From positions 299,407 to 363,406 of the forward strand of contig MEPP01000031.1 of assembly GCA_001769855.1 (NCBI GenBank): 64,000 bases of DNA, given 5' to 3'. Position 1 is the first letter of the stretch. Each line of letters begins with the position of its first letter. The notes beneath the pieces were generated by a model. That model was not told the DNA's origin. It did not search any database and saw only the letters and a program-made list of their open reading frames with translations. A program made the translations under genes and the position numbers. The stretch is from Bdellovibrionales bacterium GWA2_49_15 (lineage in GTDB: Bacteria > Bdellovibrionota > Bacteriovoracia > Bacteriovoracales > Bacteriovoracaceae). Positions 1-8,479 of this stretch are shown here, piece by piece.

Positions 1-980
1 TCTTGGAAAGGGAGAAGTCGCCAAATCTTGACTCGAAACGGGCGAAAAAGAAAAAAGAGACTGCGAAGCATTTTCTTGCTGAGTCCGCCACGGGAGTCTG
101 ATTGGCTGGCCTTGCTTTGACCATAAGGCTGAACAAGGTCCAACAAATTTCCCTCATAGCGACCTTCCGTGTATGCCTGCACACGAGACACCATGATGTC
201 CGTGGGAAGATTGCGCTCCACAATCTTGAAGCGATCAAACCCCATCTCCACATAGTGCTTTAGATCTTCCGGGCGAATCCAATCGGCCCTGATCATATTC
301 ACCGGTTCTTCCAGCTTCATGCGGGAGCATTCCATAATACAGTGGTCAATGACAAAACCGCCGCTGGAGTGCCCGCGCTGCGAGCTGTGGGCGAGCAAAT
401 TCATATGGGGCTCGCGCAAGCTACAACTTTGCAGGCAGCTATTGTTCACCAGCAGCTCAAGCCCGCAGGTGAGTGACTTGCGCAAAGTTTTGAGGGTGCG
501 AAATTCGCGGTTCACGGTTTGCGAATCAAGACAGATGACATCCGCGCCCTGGTCCTCCCAATATTTGGCCTTTCGCAAATGATCGACACCGGCAAACACG
601 GAGATTCGAACCTTCAGGTGCGGGTACTGCTGCTTGATCATCCGCAGAAGCAAGGGATTGCTCACGGTGACGGCCGTGGCACCGATTTTTGAAATCCAGT
701 CCAGGAGACGATGAATCGCTTTCTGTCCGGAGGTGGTAATTTCCTTGTTATCAAGGCAGGCGGCATTTAACAGGTAATTGAAGCCGAGGCCAGCTTTCCG
801 AACATAGGCCACATGGTCGGCCAGCTTACGACGACTGATTTGATTCAACATATAACTTGAGCGCCCGCCCCCGACGTAATCGCTGGGTAACTTACCGTAG
901 AGCTCGACCACAGGAAATTGCTTGAGCCGATCCACGAGCGTGGAATCAAAATTTGTTGCGACTGAAAAAGAAAAATTCAA
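1..980 (-). CDS. U32 peptidase-like Fe-S protein, 3' end cut off by window edge
   Basis: Reading the minus strand from a TTG at 980 gives an open frame that runs out of the window at position 1. An AGGGAG Shine-Dalgarno lies 7 bases upstream of the TTG. The product starts LNFSFSVATNFDSTLVD and has the VELYGKLPSDYVGGGR segment typical of the U32 peptidase/UbiU-UbiV/TrhP-like family. Cysteines in NNSCLQSC and DHCIMEC (around residues 180-220) match the four-Cys 4Fe-4S site expected in this family, and WIRPEDLKHY is also family-like. U32 members act in tRNA hydroxylation, O2-independent ubiquinone hydroxylation or unknown reactions; the subgroup cannot be decided here. The gene ends 15 bases before the next minus-strand gene's stop, so it may be its downstream operon partner. 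Confidence 0.75.
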   Translation of the reverse strand, partial: MNFSFSVATNFDSTLVDRLKQFPVVELYGKLPSDYVGGGRSSYMLNQISRRKLADHVAYVRKAGLGFNYLLNAACLDNKEITTSGQKAIHRLLDWISKIGATAVTVSNPLLLRMIKQQYPHLKVRISVFAGVDHLRKAKYWEDQGADVICLDSQTVNREFRTLKTLRKSLTCGLELLVNNSCLQSCSLREPHMNLLAHSSQRGHSSGGFVIDHCIMECSRMKLEEPVNMIRADWIRPEDLKHYVEMGFDRFKIVERNLPTDIMVSRVQAYTEGRYEGNLLDLVQPYGQSKASQSDSRGGLSKKMLRSLFFLFRPFRVKIWRLLPFQ

Positions 981-995
981 ATGTTGCTCCCTGGT

Positions 996-3791
996 CTACA
1001 ATGTTTTTGGATAGGCACCCAATTTGACCGCACTTTGCTTTGGTCGAATTTCACTCATCTTATCTTGCCAATATTTAACCTGGTCGATCACCAGAATTTG
1101 GCGCTTAAAAGCATCTTGTAATATTTGCTCGTACTCTTCGTAACTACCATCTTTCAGTAATTCCTGGAGGTACTTAACTAGTACCTCCATCTTTTCAAAT
1201 TTATTTTCTATTTTAAGTATGTCCTTGTATAAAAAATTCAAGTTGGCCTTTTCAAGAAATTTTCCATGCCTAAGCATTGCATAACTTGAGAGTCGCTCCT
1301 TCACATCGCGCCCATGATCCCAGTCATTTTTGGCTTGGAAAATCATTCTATACAGACAAGGCAAATTTGTGAAGACGCCGCGAAGGATCGGTCGCCTTTC
1401 GCAGGCGAAGGGGCCCATCTCTCGTTTCGCCATAAGTTCCATTAAACCACGACGAGTGGCAATATATCCAATGTCAAAAGGAAAATGACGTGCCACATAG
1501 GGATCGATGAGTGACTGATGATGAATTGAGGTTTCCAGAAAAAACTCTCGAAAAGCATGGCGCGCCAAGGTCGGCTTGAAAATATCATGGGCAGGGCCAT
1601 TCAGAGTGCTGGCCAAGTACAACGACTCGACTGCGGTAAAGTCCTCCAGAAAATCAATGGCATCAATGGAGGGCAGGTTACAGCCATAAAGGGCCGCCTG
1701 GACCTGCGGATCGCGTGCCCGTGCTATAAATTTCTTTCCGAAGTTATTTGTTTTTGAAGCCAGGATCGCCCAATCTCCAAGATGAGTGCGATAAATTCTT
1801 GTGTGAGGAAAATATTCATGCAAATTGCGCAGAATACTTCCCAAAAGAGGAGGACTCATGGCATAGGTTTGCAACCATTGAACAAAAATGCCCTCGGGGG
1901 CCAGGCGGTCGCTTATTTTTTGATAAAAATAACTGGTAAAAAGATTTTCCACTCCAACGGTCCATGGGTTGGTGGGTTCGGAAATCACGATCTCGTAACT
2001 CGGCCCGCTTTTTTTAAGAAATTTAAAAGCATCAATCTCATGCAGATGAACCTTGGGATTTTCCAGCACGTGATAATTAGCGGCGGCAAAATGGGTATTG
2101 GCCTTCACCACCTTGGGCGAAATTTCCACAATATCCACACGAGCTATATCGGAAAACTGTCCCAAGATTCCGGCCGTCACGCCCGTACCAAGGCCGATAA
2201 CTAAACCGTTCATCGGGGCCTCTGTGGATACTTTTAAATAAGGAATAACGGCAGTGAGGACAATCGTGCTGTAGTCACCAATAGTATTTGAGTCTGATTT
2301 TCCGTTGACCTGGATACTCAGGTCATCGTCACTTATCCCCTTGGTCACGGCCACCGTAGCACTGGCACCATCTTCAAAAAAAACTGCCTCTAGGGTTGGC
2401 AAGCTGAATGGTCCCTGGAAATTGTAGGTGCGCAAGGTACGATCGCGAAAGGTGCCAGCGGCATGAAACACCCGATTCCAATTTTGAAAAAGATGAGTCC
2501 CCGAAACAATCAGGGCCAATAAAATTCCCCCGCGCAAGAATTTAGAGCTGGGTATTTTAACGAAGAGGTACACCGTCAAGATCACCAAAAGTCCGATAGC
2601 GGAACGATAGAGCCAGACGATACTGAGACTCTCCATGAGAAGATGCCCTAAGACAATGGCACCGGTGAAGGTCCCAAGAGTATTGCAAAAATAAATGAGC
2701 GCGCAAATGCGTCCATAGTTAGCTCCATTTTTTTTGGAAAGAGCATAGGACAGTGGAAGTAGACGGCCGGCAAAAAAGATGCCAGGAAACAAACATACGA
2801 TTAAAAGCGCGAAGCAGATGAGATAGTAGATGGGAAAGTTGATCGGGTGTGACATCATGAGCACCCTGATATTACTGGTCCACAAAGGCAAAAAGGGCAC
2901 AACGGTATACGAGAAGGAAAGAAATAAAACTCCAAAGACTAGGCTCAAAACCAATGAATGATCAGTGTATTTTTTTAAGGTGATACCCGAGACACCCAGG
3001 GCCCCCACAAAGAGCGCCACCACCATTGGAAAAATAATATAGGACGAACCGATCGTCAGCGCCCACAAACGAAACCAGATAATTTCCAGACCCAAAAGAG
3101 AAAATCCGGAACTAAAGGCCATGACATAGTAGAACCAAGGCGCCAGCTCTCCGGCCTTCAGGTTGCCATTCTCGGAAGCTGACTTTTCAATATTGCCTGT
3201 CAGGCGATTGAAGAGATAAAAGACCGCCACAAGCACGTTGACGACCCCGACCAGGCGCAGGCCGTTTAAAGCCCCAAAAAATGGCATAATGATAACAGGG
3301 CCCAGGATCACGCCGACTAAGGCCCCTAACGTGTTAAGTCCGTACACCTTGGTATGAATCGAATTTACCTCGCTATACGCTTCTGGCAATACCGAGGTCA
3401 TGACAGGTACAGTGGCCCCCATTAAAAATGTTGGAGGGATATATAAAATTCCGGCCACCAGGATTTGTCCTAAGAAGGTTTCGGTAGAACCCGGCCAGCT
3501 CTCGAAAAAAAAGTGGAACAAGTTGGGGAAAAAAAAGGCGTATACTCCAATCAGGATTTCCGCCCATCCATATAGCTTTAGAAAATTGGCGCGCGTTTTC
3601 ACGCGGGTCGAGAGAATTCCAAAACAATAATACCCGGCCGAGAGCCCGAGCAAGAATGTCGCCACGACCAAGGTTGATGCTCTGGCATCACTCCCGAGGA
3701 GAAGGGAGGTTAAGTGCTGCCAAAGGATCTGGTAGATTAAGGCCAGAGCTCCGGTGGAAAAAACAATAATTAAATACAAATTTCTAAACAT
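996..3791 (-). CDS. membrane-fused spermidine synthase-like protein
   Basis: The 931-residue protein has two parts. Residues 1-470 form a polytopic, MFS-like membrane region with about 11-12 hydrophobic helices, beginning MFRNLYLIIVFSTGALAL. Residues about 480-720 form a spermidine-synthase/SAM-methyltransferase fold: the nucleotide loop GLVIGLGTGVTAG (about 525-537), acidic strand end VDIVEISP (about 553-560) and EPTNPW (about 600). A further 200 residues after the fold match nothing I recognise. Fused MFS/spermidine synthases are common in this bacterial group, but their substrates are mostly unknown, so polyamine synthesis is not established. The start codon overlaps the stop region of the upstream GNAT gene by 8 bases, which indicates co-transcription. 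Confidence 0.8.
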   Translation of the reverse strand: MFRNLYLIIVFSTGALALIYQILWQHLTSLLLGSDARASTLVVATFLLGLSAGYYCFGILSTRVKTRANFLKLYGWAEILIGVYAFFFPNLFHFFFESWPGSTETFLGQILVAGILYIPPTFLMGATVPVMTSVLPEAYSEVNSIHTKVYGLNTLGALVGVILGPVIIMPFFGALNGLRLVGVVNVLVAVFYLFNRLTGNIEKSASENGNLKAGELAPWFYYVMAFSSGFSLLGLEIIWFRLWALTIGSSYIIFPMVVALFVGALGVSGITLKKYTDHSLVLSLVFGVLFLSFSYTVVPFLPLWTSNIRVLMMSHPINFPIYYLICFALLIVCLFPGIFFAGRLLPLSYALSKKNGANYGRICALIYFCNTLGTFTGAIVLGHLLMESLSIVWLYRSAIGLLVILTVYLFVKIPSSKFLRGGILLALIVSGTHLFQNWNRVFHAAGTFRDRTLRTYNFQGPFSLPTLEAVFFEDGASATVAVTKGISDDDLSIQVNGKSDSNTIGDYSTIVLTAVIPYLKVSTEAPMNGLVIGLGTGVTAGILGQFSDIARVDIVEISPKVVKANTHFAAANYHVLENPKVHLHEIDAFKFLKKSGPSYEIVISEPTNPWTVGVENLFTSYFYQKISDRLAPEGIFVQWLQTYAMSPPLLGSILRNLHEYFPHTRIYRTHLGDWAILASKTNNFGKKFIARARDPQVQAALYGCNLPSIDAIDFLEDFTAVESLYLASTLNGPAHDIFKPTLARHAFREFFLETSIHHQSLIDPYVARHFPFDIGYIATRRGLMELMAKREMGPFACERRPILRGVFTNLPCLYRMIFQAKNDWDHGRDVKERLSSYAMLRHGKFLEKANLNFLYKDILKIENKFEKMEVLVKYLQELLKDGSYEEYEQILQDAFKRQILVIDQVKYWQDKMSEIRPKQSAVKLGAYPKTL

Positions 3792-4356
3792 GCCAGCTCA
3801 TCTTTCCTTGATCACGGCGCAGAAGTGCATAAACAAGAGTATCGCGGTAGGCACCTTGCTGAAAAACGTGCTCGTGAAAATGTCCCTCGAGCTGCATCCC
3901 AAGCCGTTCTGGAATTTTTTTAGAGCGCTCATTTTCAGGATCACATCGTATTTCTATCCGATTGAATCCCATGGAAAAAAGTTCTTGAATAAGAGCATAC
4001 ACTGCCTCTGTCACATGGCCCTGGCCCTCAAATTCTTGTTTGATCCAATAGCCAATTTCTGCTCTGCCATGCTCCCAGCGGATAGTATGGACTCCGACAT
4101 TGCCAAGATACTCCATCTGCTGGTTGTAAATACTAAAGTCAAACATCTCCGCTCGGTCCCATTGAATTAAAGAGTTTTCTATAAATTTAAGCGCGTCGTC
4201 ACTGCCATAATGCTCATGCACCCAGGGAAAAATTAAAAGAAATCGGGCGTAATTCTTGCGCACAGCTTGTCCCATGATGTGGGACTCAGAAACATGATGT
4301 CTTTTTAGGATAAGTCGTGGGGTCTTCAACTCAATTGAAGGAAATTTCTTTTCCAC
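3784..4356 (-). CDS. GNAT family N-acetyltransferase (RimJ/RimL type)
   Basis: The 190-residue product fits the Acetyltransf_3/RimJ-RimL family. It opens with the usual TPRLILKRHH segment, then shows the acetyl-CoA-binding region around IGYWIKQEFEGQGHVTEAV (residues about 100-119) and the family's late NERSKKIPERLGMQLEG segment (about 142-158). Such enzymes transfer acetyl from acetyl-CoA to an N-terminal amine or small amine; RimL-like ones act on ribosomal proteins, but the substrate here cannot be deduced. It lies upstream of, and overlaps by 8 bases, the membrane spermidine-synthase-like gene, so the two are probably one transcription unit. Confidence 0.85.
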   Translation of the reverse strand: MEKKFPSIELKTPRLILKRHHVSESHIMGQAVRKNYARFLLIFPWVHEHYGSDDALKFIENSLIQWDRAEMFDFSIYNQQMEYLGNVGVHTIRWEHGRAEIGYWIKQEFEGQGHVTEAVYALIQELFSMGFNRIEIRCDPENERSKKIPERLGMQLEGHFHEHVFQQGAYRDTLVYALLRRDQGKMSWHV

Positions 4357-4440
4357 AATGAAACTCCGAATACTTTCTTATGATTCTATCACTATTTAGA
4401 TCATAGTAAGAAAGAATATCCCGAGCTTTTTAGTCAAAAT

Positions 4441-4827
4441 TTAGATTTGGTAAACCTTAACATTCATTTCTTTGAACATCTCGAGATAGGCCTTGAGGGC
4501 CTCTTTCATGGCATCAAGATTGGAATCCACGTCACTACACTCTGCCTCATCCTCGTCAAACTCTAGCTTGCCTTTTAAAAGCTTTTTTTCAATCGCATAT
4601 TTTTTTAACCGATCAATGGAATTAGTCTGAAAAACTTCAAAATCCGCCTCAGACAGGTCGTCCGGATTAGTGGTCCCGGCCTTGACCAACGCAGGACCAG
4701 TGATAACGGCCTTCACGGGATCGCCGTCTTCATTGATGATCGGCTGAACGCATACGCTGTAGAGATCGGCCTTGGCAATCCCTAGAAAACACAACTGCAC
4801 CACTAATAATGCAAGTATCTTTTTCAT
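4441..4827 (-). CDS. small secreted protein of unknown function
   Basis: I place the start at the ATG giving MKKILALLVVQLCFLGIAKADLY because a GAGAGG lies 9 bases upstream; longer in-frame starts add a poor N-terminus in front of the signal peptide. The signal peptide probably ends at AKA-D (about residue 20). The mature part of about 108 residues is acidic in its second half (FDEDEAECSDVD) and has two cysteines, which could form one disulfide. No domain is recognised. It stands alone between the GNAT gene and the divergent sixA-like gene. Confidence 0.7.
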   Translation of the reverse strand: MKKILALLVVQLCFLGIAKADLYSVCVQPIINEDGDPVKAVITGPALVKAGTTNPDDLSEADFEVFQTNSIDRLKKYAIEKKLLKGKLEFDEDEAECSDVDSNLDAMKEALKAYLEMFKEMNVKVYQI

Positions 4828-4983
4828 AACGACCATCCTCTCAATAAAATAAAGTTGGCGGAATATACCACAGTTAAAAAACAACCTGTTTGATACTGAG
4901 ATATCTATGAATTTTTTACAACATAAATCTTTAATGACGGCCTTTCTAAGTTTAGAATTAATCCCTAGGATACAGGGGTATAT

Positions 4984-5427
4984 ATGCTTTTAGCATTAGT
5001 TCGTCATGGAAACGCCGCCGAGGCGATTGAGGACGCCATGAGACCGCTTTCACCACGTGGAATAGAGCAGGTTTCCCAATTGGCCCATGCCCTTCACAAG
5101 CAAAAATATAATTTTAAGTTCATTTTTCACAGTGGTCTGCTGCGGGCCGAACAAACCGCCCTCGGTCTTCAAGAGCATGCTTTTCCCCAGGCCCAGGTGA
5201 TGCAAAAAAATACTCTCCGCCCCGAAAATCTGCCTTCTGAAATACTGAAGGATCTGCTTGAAGCATCTCAGTCTCTCGTCTTGGTCGGTCATATGCCGTT
5301 TATGGGTAAGCTGGCCGATATTCTCGGGGCCGATCGGTGTGATTTTTCCACCGCAGGATGCCTGGTTTTCGAGCGAGACTTGGAAAGCCTCGAGACCCCG
5401 TTCAAATTGATCTGGGAGAGAATTTGA
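4984..5427 (+). CDS. sixA: SixA-like phosphohistidine phosphatase
   Basis: This 147-residue protein has the compact histidine-phosphatase fold of SixA. The N-terminal LVRHGNA carries the catalytic RHG, LSPRGIEQ follows as in SixA, the SGLLRAEQTA segment supplies the second arginine, and LVGHMPFMG carries the second histidine. Length and the absence of an inserted lid domain favour SixA over phosphoglycerate mutase types. SixA removes phosphate from histidines of phosphotransfer domains (ArcB in E. coli; PTSNtr in later work); the partner here is unknown. Its 3' end overlaps the convergent histidine-phosphatase gene by 26 bases. Confidence 0.85.
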   Translation: MLLALVRHGNAAEAIEDAMRPLSPRGIEQVSQLAHALHKQKYNFKFIFHSGLLRAEQTALGLQEHAFPQAQVMQKNTLRPENLPSEILKDLLEASQSLVLVGHMPFMGKLADILGADRCDFSTAGCLVFERDLESLETPFKLIWERI

Positions 5428-6025
5428 GCGGCCCTGTGATACTCCATTGCCCGCTATGAAACTTCAAAAGATAGGTAACGCAATTTGGAATAGGGACATG
5501 TTTGATATTCTCGCCGCCGAGGAAATGCAGCAAATTTTTGATAACGCCTCCGTGGGTTGACAGGCCGATAGTCGTAAATTTTTTCTCCGCAATAAGAATT
5601 TCAAGCAGCTTAAGCAAGCGTGCGACGGATTCACGTTTGGTTTCGCCACCGGGAAATCCGATATCAAGTAATGACAAATCGGTGGAGCGAAAATGCCTCC
5701 AAAGCTCTTCGCCAAAACGCTGTTCAGCCTCCGCATAAAGGAGTCCTTCTGCTTGCCCGAAATGGGCCTCACGCAATAATTCAGTTCGAATCAAGGGAAT
5801 CTTGAGAACAGAGGCGACGGTTTGGCCGGTCTCCATGGCACGATCTAAATCACTGGAGTAAATAACTTCAAGTGGGATGTCAGAGATGCTTTGCGCTAGT
5901 ACTTTGGCTTCCTCACGCCCCTTGGCATTCAAGGAAATATCTGTGTGTCCTTGAATTCTTTTGTCAACATTCCAGTCTGTCTGGCCATGGCGAAAAAGAT
6001 AAAATGCGACAGAGTTCTCATTCAT
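5402..6025 (-). CDS. histidine phosphatase family protein (phosphoglycerate mutase-like)
   Basis: The 207-residue protein starts with FYLFRHGQTDWNVDKRIQGHTD, the classic phosphoglycerate-mutase/CobC/GpmB N-terminus containing the catalytic RHG and the phosphate-binding R of IQGH. YSSDLDRAMETGQ and the late STHGGVIKNLL (second catalytic His) complete the site. Members dephosphorylate small metabolites such as alpha-ribazole phosphate or sugar phosphates; no cobalamin genes are nearby, so the substrate is open. The start overlaps the stop of the upstream pseudouridine synthase gene by four bases (ATGA), indicating translational coupling. Confidence 0.85.
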   Translation of the reverse strand: MNENSVAFYLFRHGQTDWNVDKRIQGHTDISLNAKGREEAKVLAQSISDIPLEVIYSSDLDRAMETGQTVASVLKIPLIRTELLREAHFGQAEGLLYAEAEQRFGEELWRHFRSTDLSLLDIGFPGGETKRESVARLLKLLEILIAEKKFTTIGLSTHGGVIKNLLHFLGGENIKHVPIPNCVTYLLKFHSGQWSITGPLKFSPRSI

Positions 6026-6678
6026 GCCTGCCTCTCTCTAAGTTTGTCTAGGACTTGCTGAAGTTCCGGAGGCAGGGGGCATCGAAATTCGTAGTAATCG
6101 TTAATCATGGGATTAAAAATTTTTAGATAATGAGCGTGAAGAAAGATTCTCGAGAGACCAAAGTTCTCACGAAAATACTGATTAACGGTGCCTTTTCCAT
6201 ACCCTGTATCACACACGATTTGATGCATTCGCCTTGAAAAATGGCGCCTGATTTGATGTTGTCGGCCGGTTTTAAGCTGCACCCGCACAAGGGTGTAATC
6301 ACCATCGCTCCACTCCGGCCAGTACAAAGTTCGGGCCGCTTGAGGCTCACCTTTGTCATTTCTAAGAGGAAAATTAAACTCCCCGGCCATCTCCACCTGG
6401 CCTCGTACCAAAGTGAGATACTCTTTGATATTTTTCTCCCCATTCCATTCTTCTTTCACCTGACCCACAACTTTTGAGGACAGACCAAAAATGACGATGC
6501 CGGACACGGGACGATCTAGCCGATGGATAGGATAGAGATACTTCCCGATCTGATTTTTCACCAATTTCATGAGATGACTTTTTTCGTTCGAAACCTCTTT
6601 ATACGGATGAACAAAAAGTCCGCTGGGCTTTTCAACGGCCACGATAAGGTCATCCTGATAAATAATATTGATATGCAT
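6022..6678 (-). CDS. RluA-family RNA pseudouridine synthase (TruC-like)
   Basis: The product has the RluA-family core: EKPSGLFVHP (residues 16-25), the catalytic YPIHRLDRPVSG (about 49-60, Asp in HRLD) and the late KTGRQHQIRRHF (about 139-150). At 218 residues with no S4 domain it resembles TruC, the tRNA U65 pseudouridine synthase, more than RluA/C/D. The exact target uridine is inferred only. It precedes and overlaps by ATGA the histidine-phosphatase gene on the minus strand. Confidence 0.85.
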   Translation of the reverse strand: MHINIIYQDDLIVAVEKPSGLFVHPYKEVSNEKSHLMKLVKNQIGKYLYPIHRLDRPVSGIVIFGLSSKVVGQVKEEWNGEKNIKEYLTLVRGQVEMAGEFNFPLRNDKGEPQAARTLYWPEWSDGDYTLVRVQLKTGRQHQIRRHFSRRMHQIVCDTGYGKGTVNQYFRENFGLSRIFLHAHYLKIFNPMINDYYEFRCPLPPELQQVLDKLRERQA

Positions 6679-6735
6679 TTCATTTCTTGTGATTAAGTGT
6701 AAAAATTAATCTATAATTAAGTTTTAGGTACGACA

Positions 6736-7770
6736 ATGAGGTTCCATCGAATGCCAAAATTTTTCCTGGCCTTTTTGCTCTTGTTTACTCTCTCGGCTTG
6801 CAGCTCAACAAGACAAAAACTCTTAAATCCTCATGCGCATGTAAAGCTGCTTCCCTATTGGACTCAAAAAGGGGCAGCCAAACCGGGGCTCTCCCAAAAA
6901 GTCCAAAAAGAAATTCCCGGCGATATTCTGAGCTATTTGCGTGAGAACAACAAGATAAGTGGAACTGCGGAAACTCCGGCTCCCTTTAACCTGACAAAAA
7001 AAGAATTCGCCCACATCAATCGTGTTTTCAATGTCCTTCCATCGATCATTGTCAAACGTCTCACCCCATACATTAAGGGAATTTATTTTGTCGAGCATCT
7101 GGGAAGCAGCGGTTTCACGGAGTATATCTATGACGGCCAGGGACTGCCGCTCTATGCATTTATGGTTTTCGACCGAAGCATCCTAAAAATCTCCGCCAAT
7201 GAATGGTGTTCGCGGCGGGAGCAAAGTCCTTTCCAGTTAGTCGATGGGTTTAAGTTATCCTGCACCTTAGAAAACAGTTCCGCCAACTATGGCGCCTTTC
7301 TTTATCTTTTTCTGCTTGAGTTAGCTCATGTACTTCAGATCAACAATAACTCCTTCCCACTGGCACTTGAGGATCAGTCCAATCTCAACAACGTTCAAGA
7401 GACTGATTTTTTTAAGCAGTCATGGCTGGTTGAAAACGACAGCGCGGTTTTGCAGCAACCTATCCCGTTTTCGTCTACCTGTAATTTTAAATACTCCATG
7501 CCCAACCCTTCCTGTGGCCCTCAGGATGCTTTCATTCTGTATGAAACGCTGGCGAAAAGCTCAATTCCAACCGGAAAGGCCGTGGTATCGCCCTTGGATG
7601 ATTTCATAGAAAGTTTTGCCAATTATGTCTATACTAAGATGCTCAAACAGCCTTTTGAAATCGAACTCTCCCAAGGCGACCATAAGCTCAGCTATAGCGC
7701 CTGCTGGGAAACTCCACGCTGCTCGGAAAAAGGCAGGATCATGAGCGCAATTTTGGGAAGGAAAGAATGA
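6736..7770 (+). CDS. lipoprotein of unknown function, first of a lipoprotein trio
   Basis: The N-terminus MPKFFLAFLLLFTLSACSST is a type II signal peptide with lipobox LSAC, so the mature protein should be anchored in the outer or inner membrane. The ATG at 6736 and one five codons later both have a plausible AGG/GAGG upstream; I keep the longer. The 344-residue product has cysteines at CSRREQ, LSCTLE, STCNFKY, PSCGPQ and ACWETPRC that could make disulfides. No catalytic motif is certain. The stop overlaps the next gene by ATGA, so the three lipoproteins are co-translated. Confidence 0.75.
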   Translation: MRFHRMPKFFLAFLLLFTLSACSSTRQKLLNPHAHVKLLPYWTQKGAAKPGLSQKVQKEIPGDILSYLRENNKISGTAETPAPFNLTKKEFAHINRVFNVLPSIIVKRLTPYIKGIYFVEHLGSSGFTEYIYDGQGLPLYAFMVFDRSILKISANEWCSRREQSPFQLVDGFKLSCTLENSSANYGAFLYLFLLELAHVLQINNNSFPLALEDQSNLNNVQETDFFKQSWLVENDSAVLQQPIPFSSTCNFKYSMPNPSCGPQDAFILYETLAKSSIPTGKAVVSPLDDFIESFANYVYTKMLKQPFEIELSQGDHKLSYSACWETPRCSEKGRIMSAILGRKE

Positions 7771-8156
7771 GACGACAATATCTGTTCATGATGCTTTTCC
7801 TCCTTATGGGAATGACCAGCTGTGCAACCTATAAATACTCCAAGCAAACCAAGCTCGTGGCACTTTCTAATGATATTGTGCGCGGCCCGTCCATCGGCCC
7901 CATTGAAGGACGCGATTGTCGATGGCTCTTTTTCGGAATAAAGTTCAGTGCTGGCCCGACCTTGGATCGTGCCATTCAAGATGCCCTTTCACGCACTCAT
8001 TTGGAAAGTTTTGTTGAAAATACAGACCTTACCACCACGCCTAAGCCACCGATTAAAATCCGCTACATCAATAATGTGAGCACCACCCACGAAGGTTATA
8101 ATTTAGGGATCGTTGAGAAAAAATGTCTCGTCCTATCAGGAGTGGGTCATTTATGA
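7767..8156 (+). CDS. small lipoprotein (TRL-like)
   Basis: MRRQYLFMMLFLLMGMTSCATYK is a lipoprotein signal peptide (lipobox MTSC). The mature 110 residues include GPSIGPIEGRDCRWLFFGIKF and TLDRAIQDAL, which recall the TRL-like small lipoproteins (G-x-x-x-C segment followed by a helix of A-x-x-A type); this family link is from memory and weak. ATGA overlaps with both neighbours (7767-7770 and 8153-8156) tie it into the trio. Confidence 0.7.
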   Translation: MRRQYLFMMLFLLMGMTSCATYKYSKQTKLVALSNDIVRGPSIGPIEGRDCRWLFFGIKFSAGPTLDRAIQDALSRTHLESFVENTDLTTTPKPPIKIRYINNVSTTHEGYNLGIVEKKCLVLSGVGHL

Positions 8157-8479
8157 AAATGCTCACGAGTATGTTTGTTTTCTTTTGTTTTCTAAGTAGC
8201 TGTGCTCATCGTTATCCCATTCTACAGGCCGAGATTGTATCCATGACGGACCAGTCACTAGAGGCAGGAATGTCATTAGTTGAGATGGGTTCGGTTGATG
8301 AAATGTTTTGTCCTGCTCCGACAAAAGACCCGAATGCGTTCGGTATTATTGATGAGCTTATCAAAAACACTCAACAAAAAACTGGTGCGGACTTTCTTGG
8401 CAAGGCCACTGTTTATGCTGAAAATGACGACTGCATATCGATCAAAGCGATCTCTCTGAAGAAAGTATCTAAAAAATAA
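8153..8479 (+). CDS. small lipoprotein, third of the trio
   Basis: I choose the ATG at 8153, which overlaps the previous stop as ATGA and has AGGAGTGGG just upstream. It gives MKMLTSMFVFFCFLSSCAH with lipobox LSSC, whereas the longer frame would hide the signal peptide. The 108-residue product has two further cysteines (EMFCPAP and DDCISIK). No family is recognised, though size, lipobox and a late Cys resemble its upstream neighbour, so the two may be distant paralogues. The 3' end overlaps the convergent membrane-protein gene by 11 bases. Confidence 0.7.
   Translation: MKMLTSMFVFFCFLSSCAHRYPILQAEIVSMTDQSLEAGMSLVEMGSVDEMFCPAPTKDPNAFGIIDELIKNTQQKTGADFLGKATVYAENDDCISIKAISLKKVSKK

Noticed and set aside
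319-582. 87-codon frame on the plus strand
   Set aside because: It lies opposite the U32-like gene, which has the better family signature and a ribosome-binding site.
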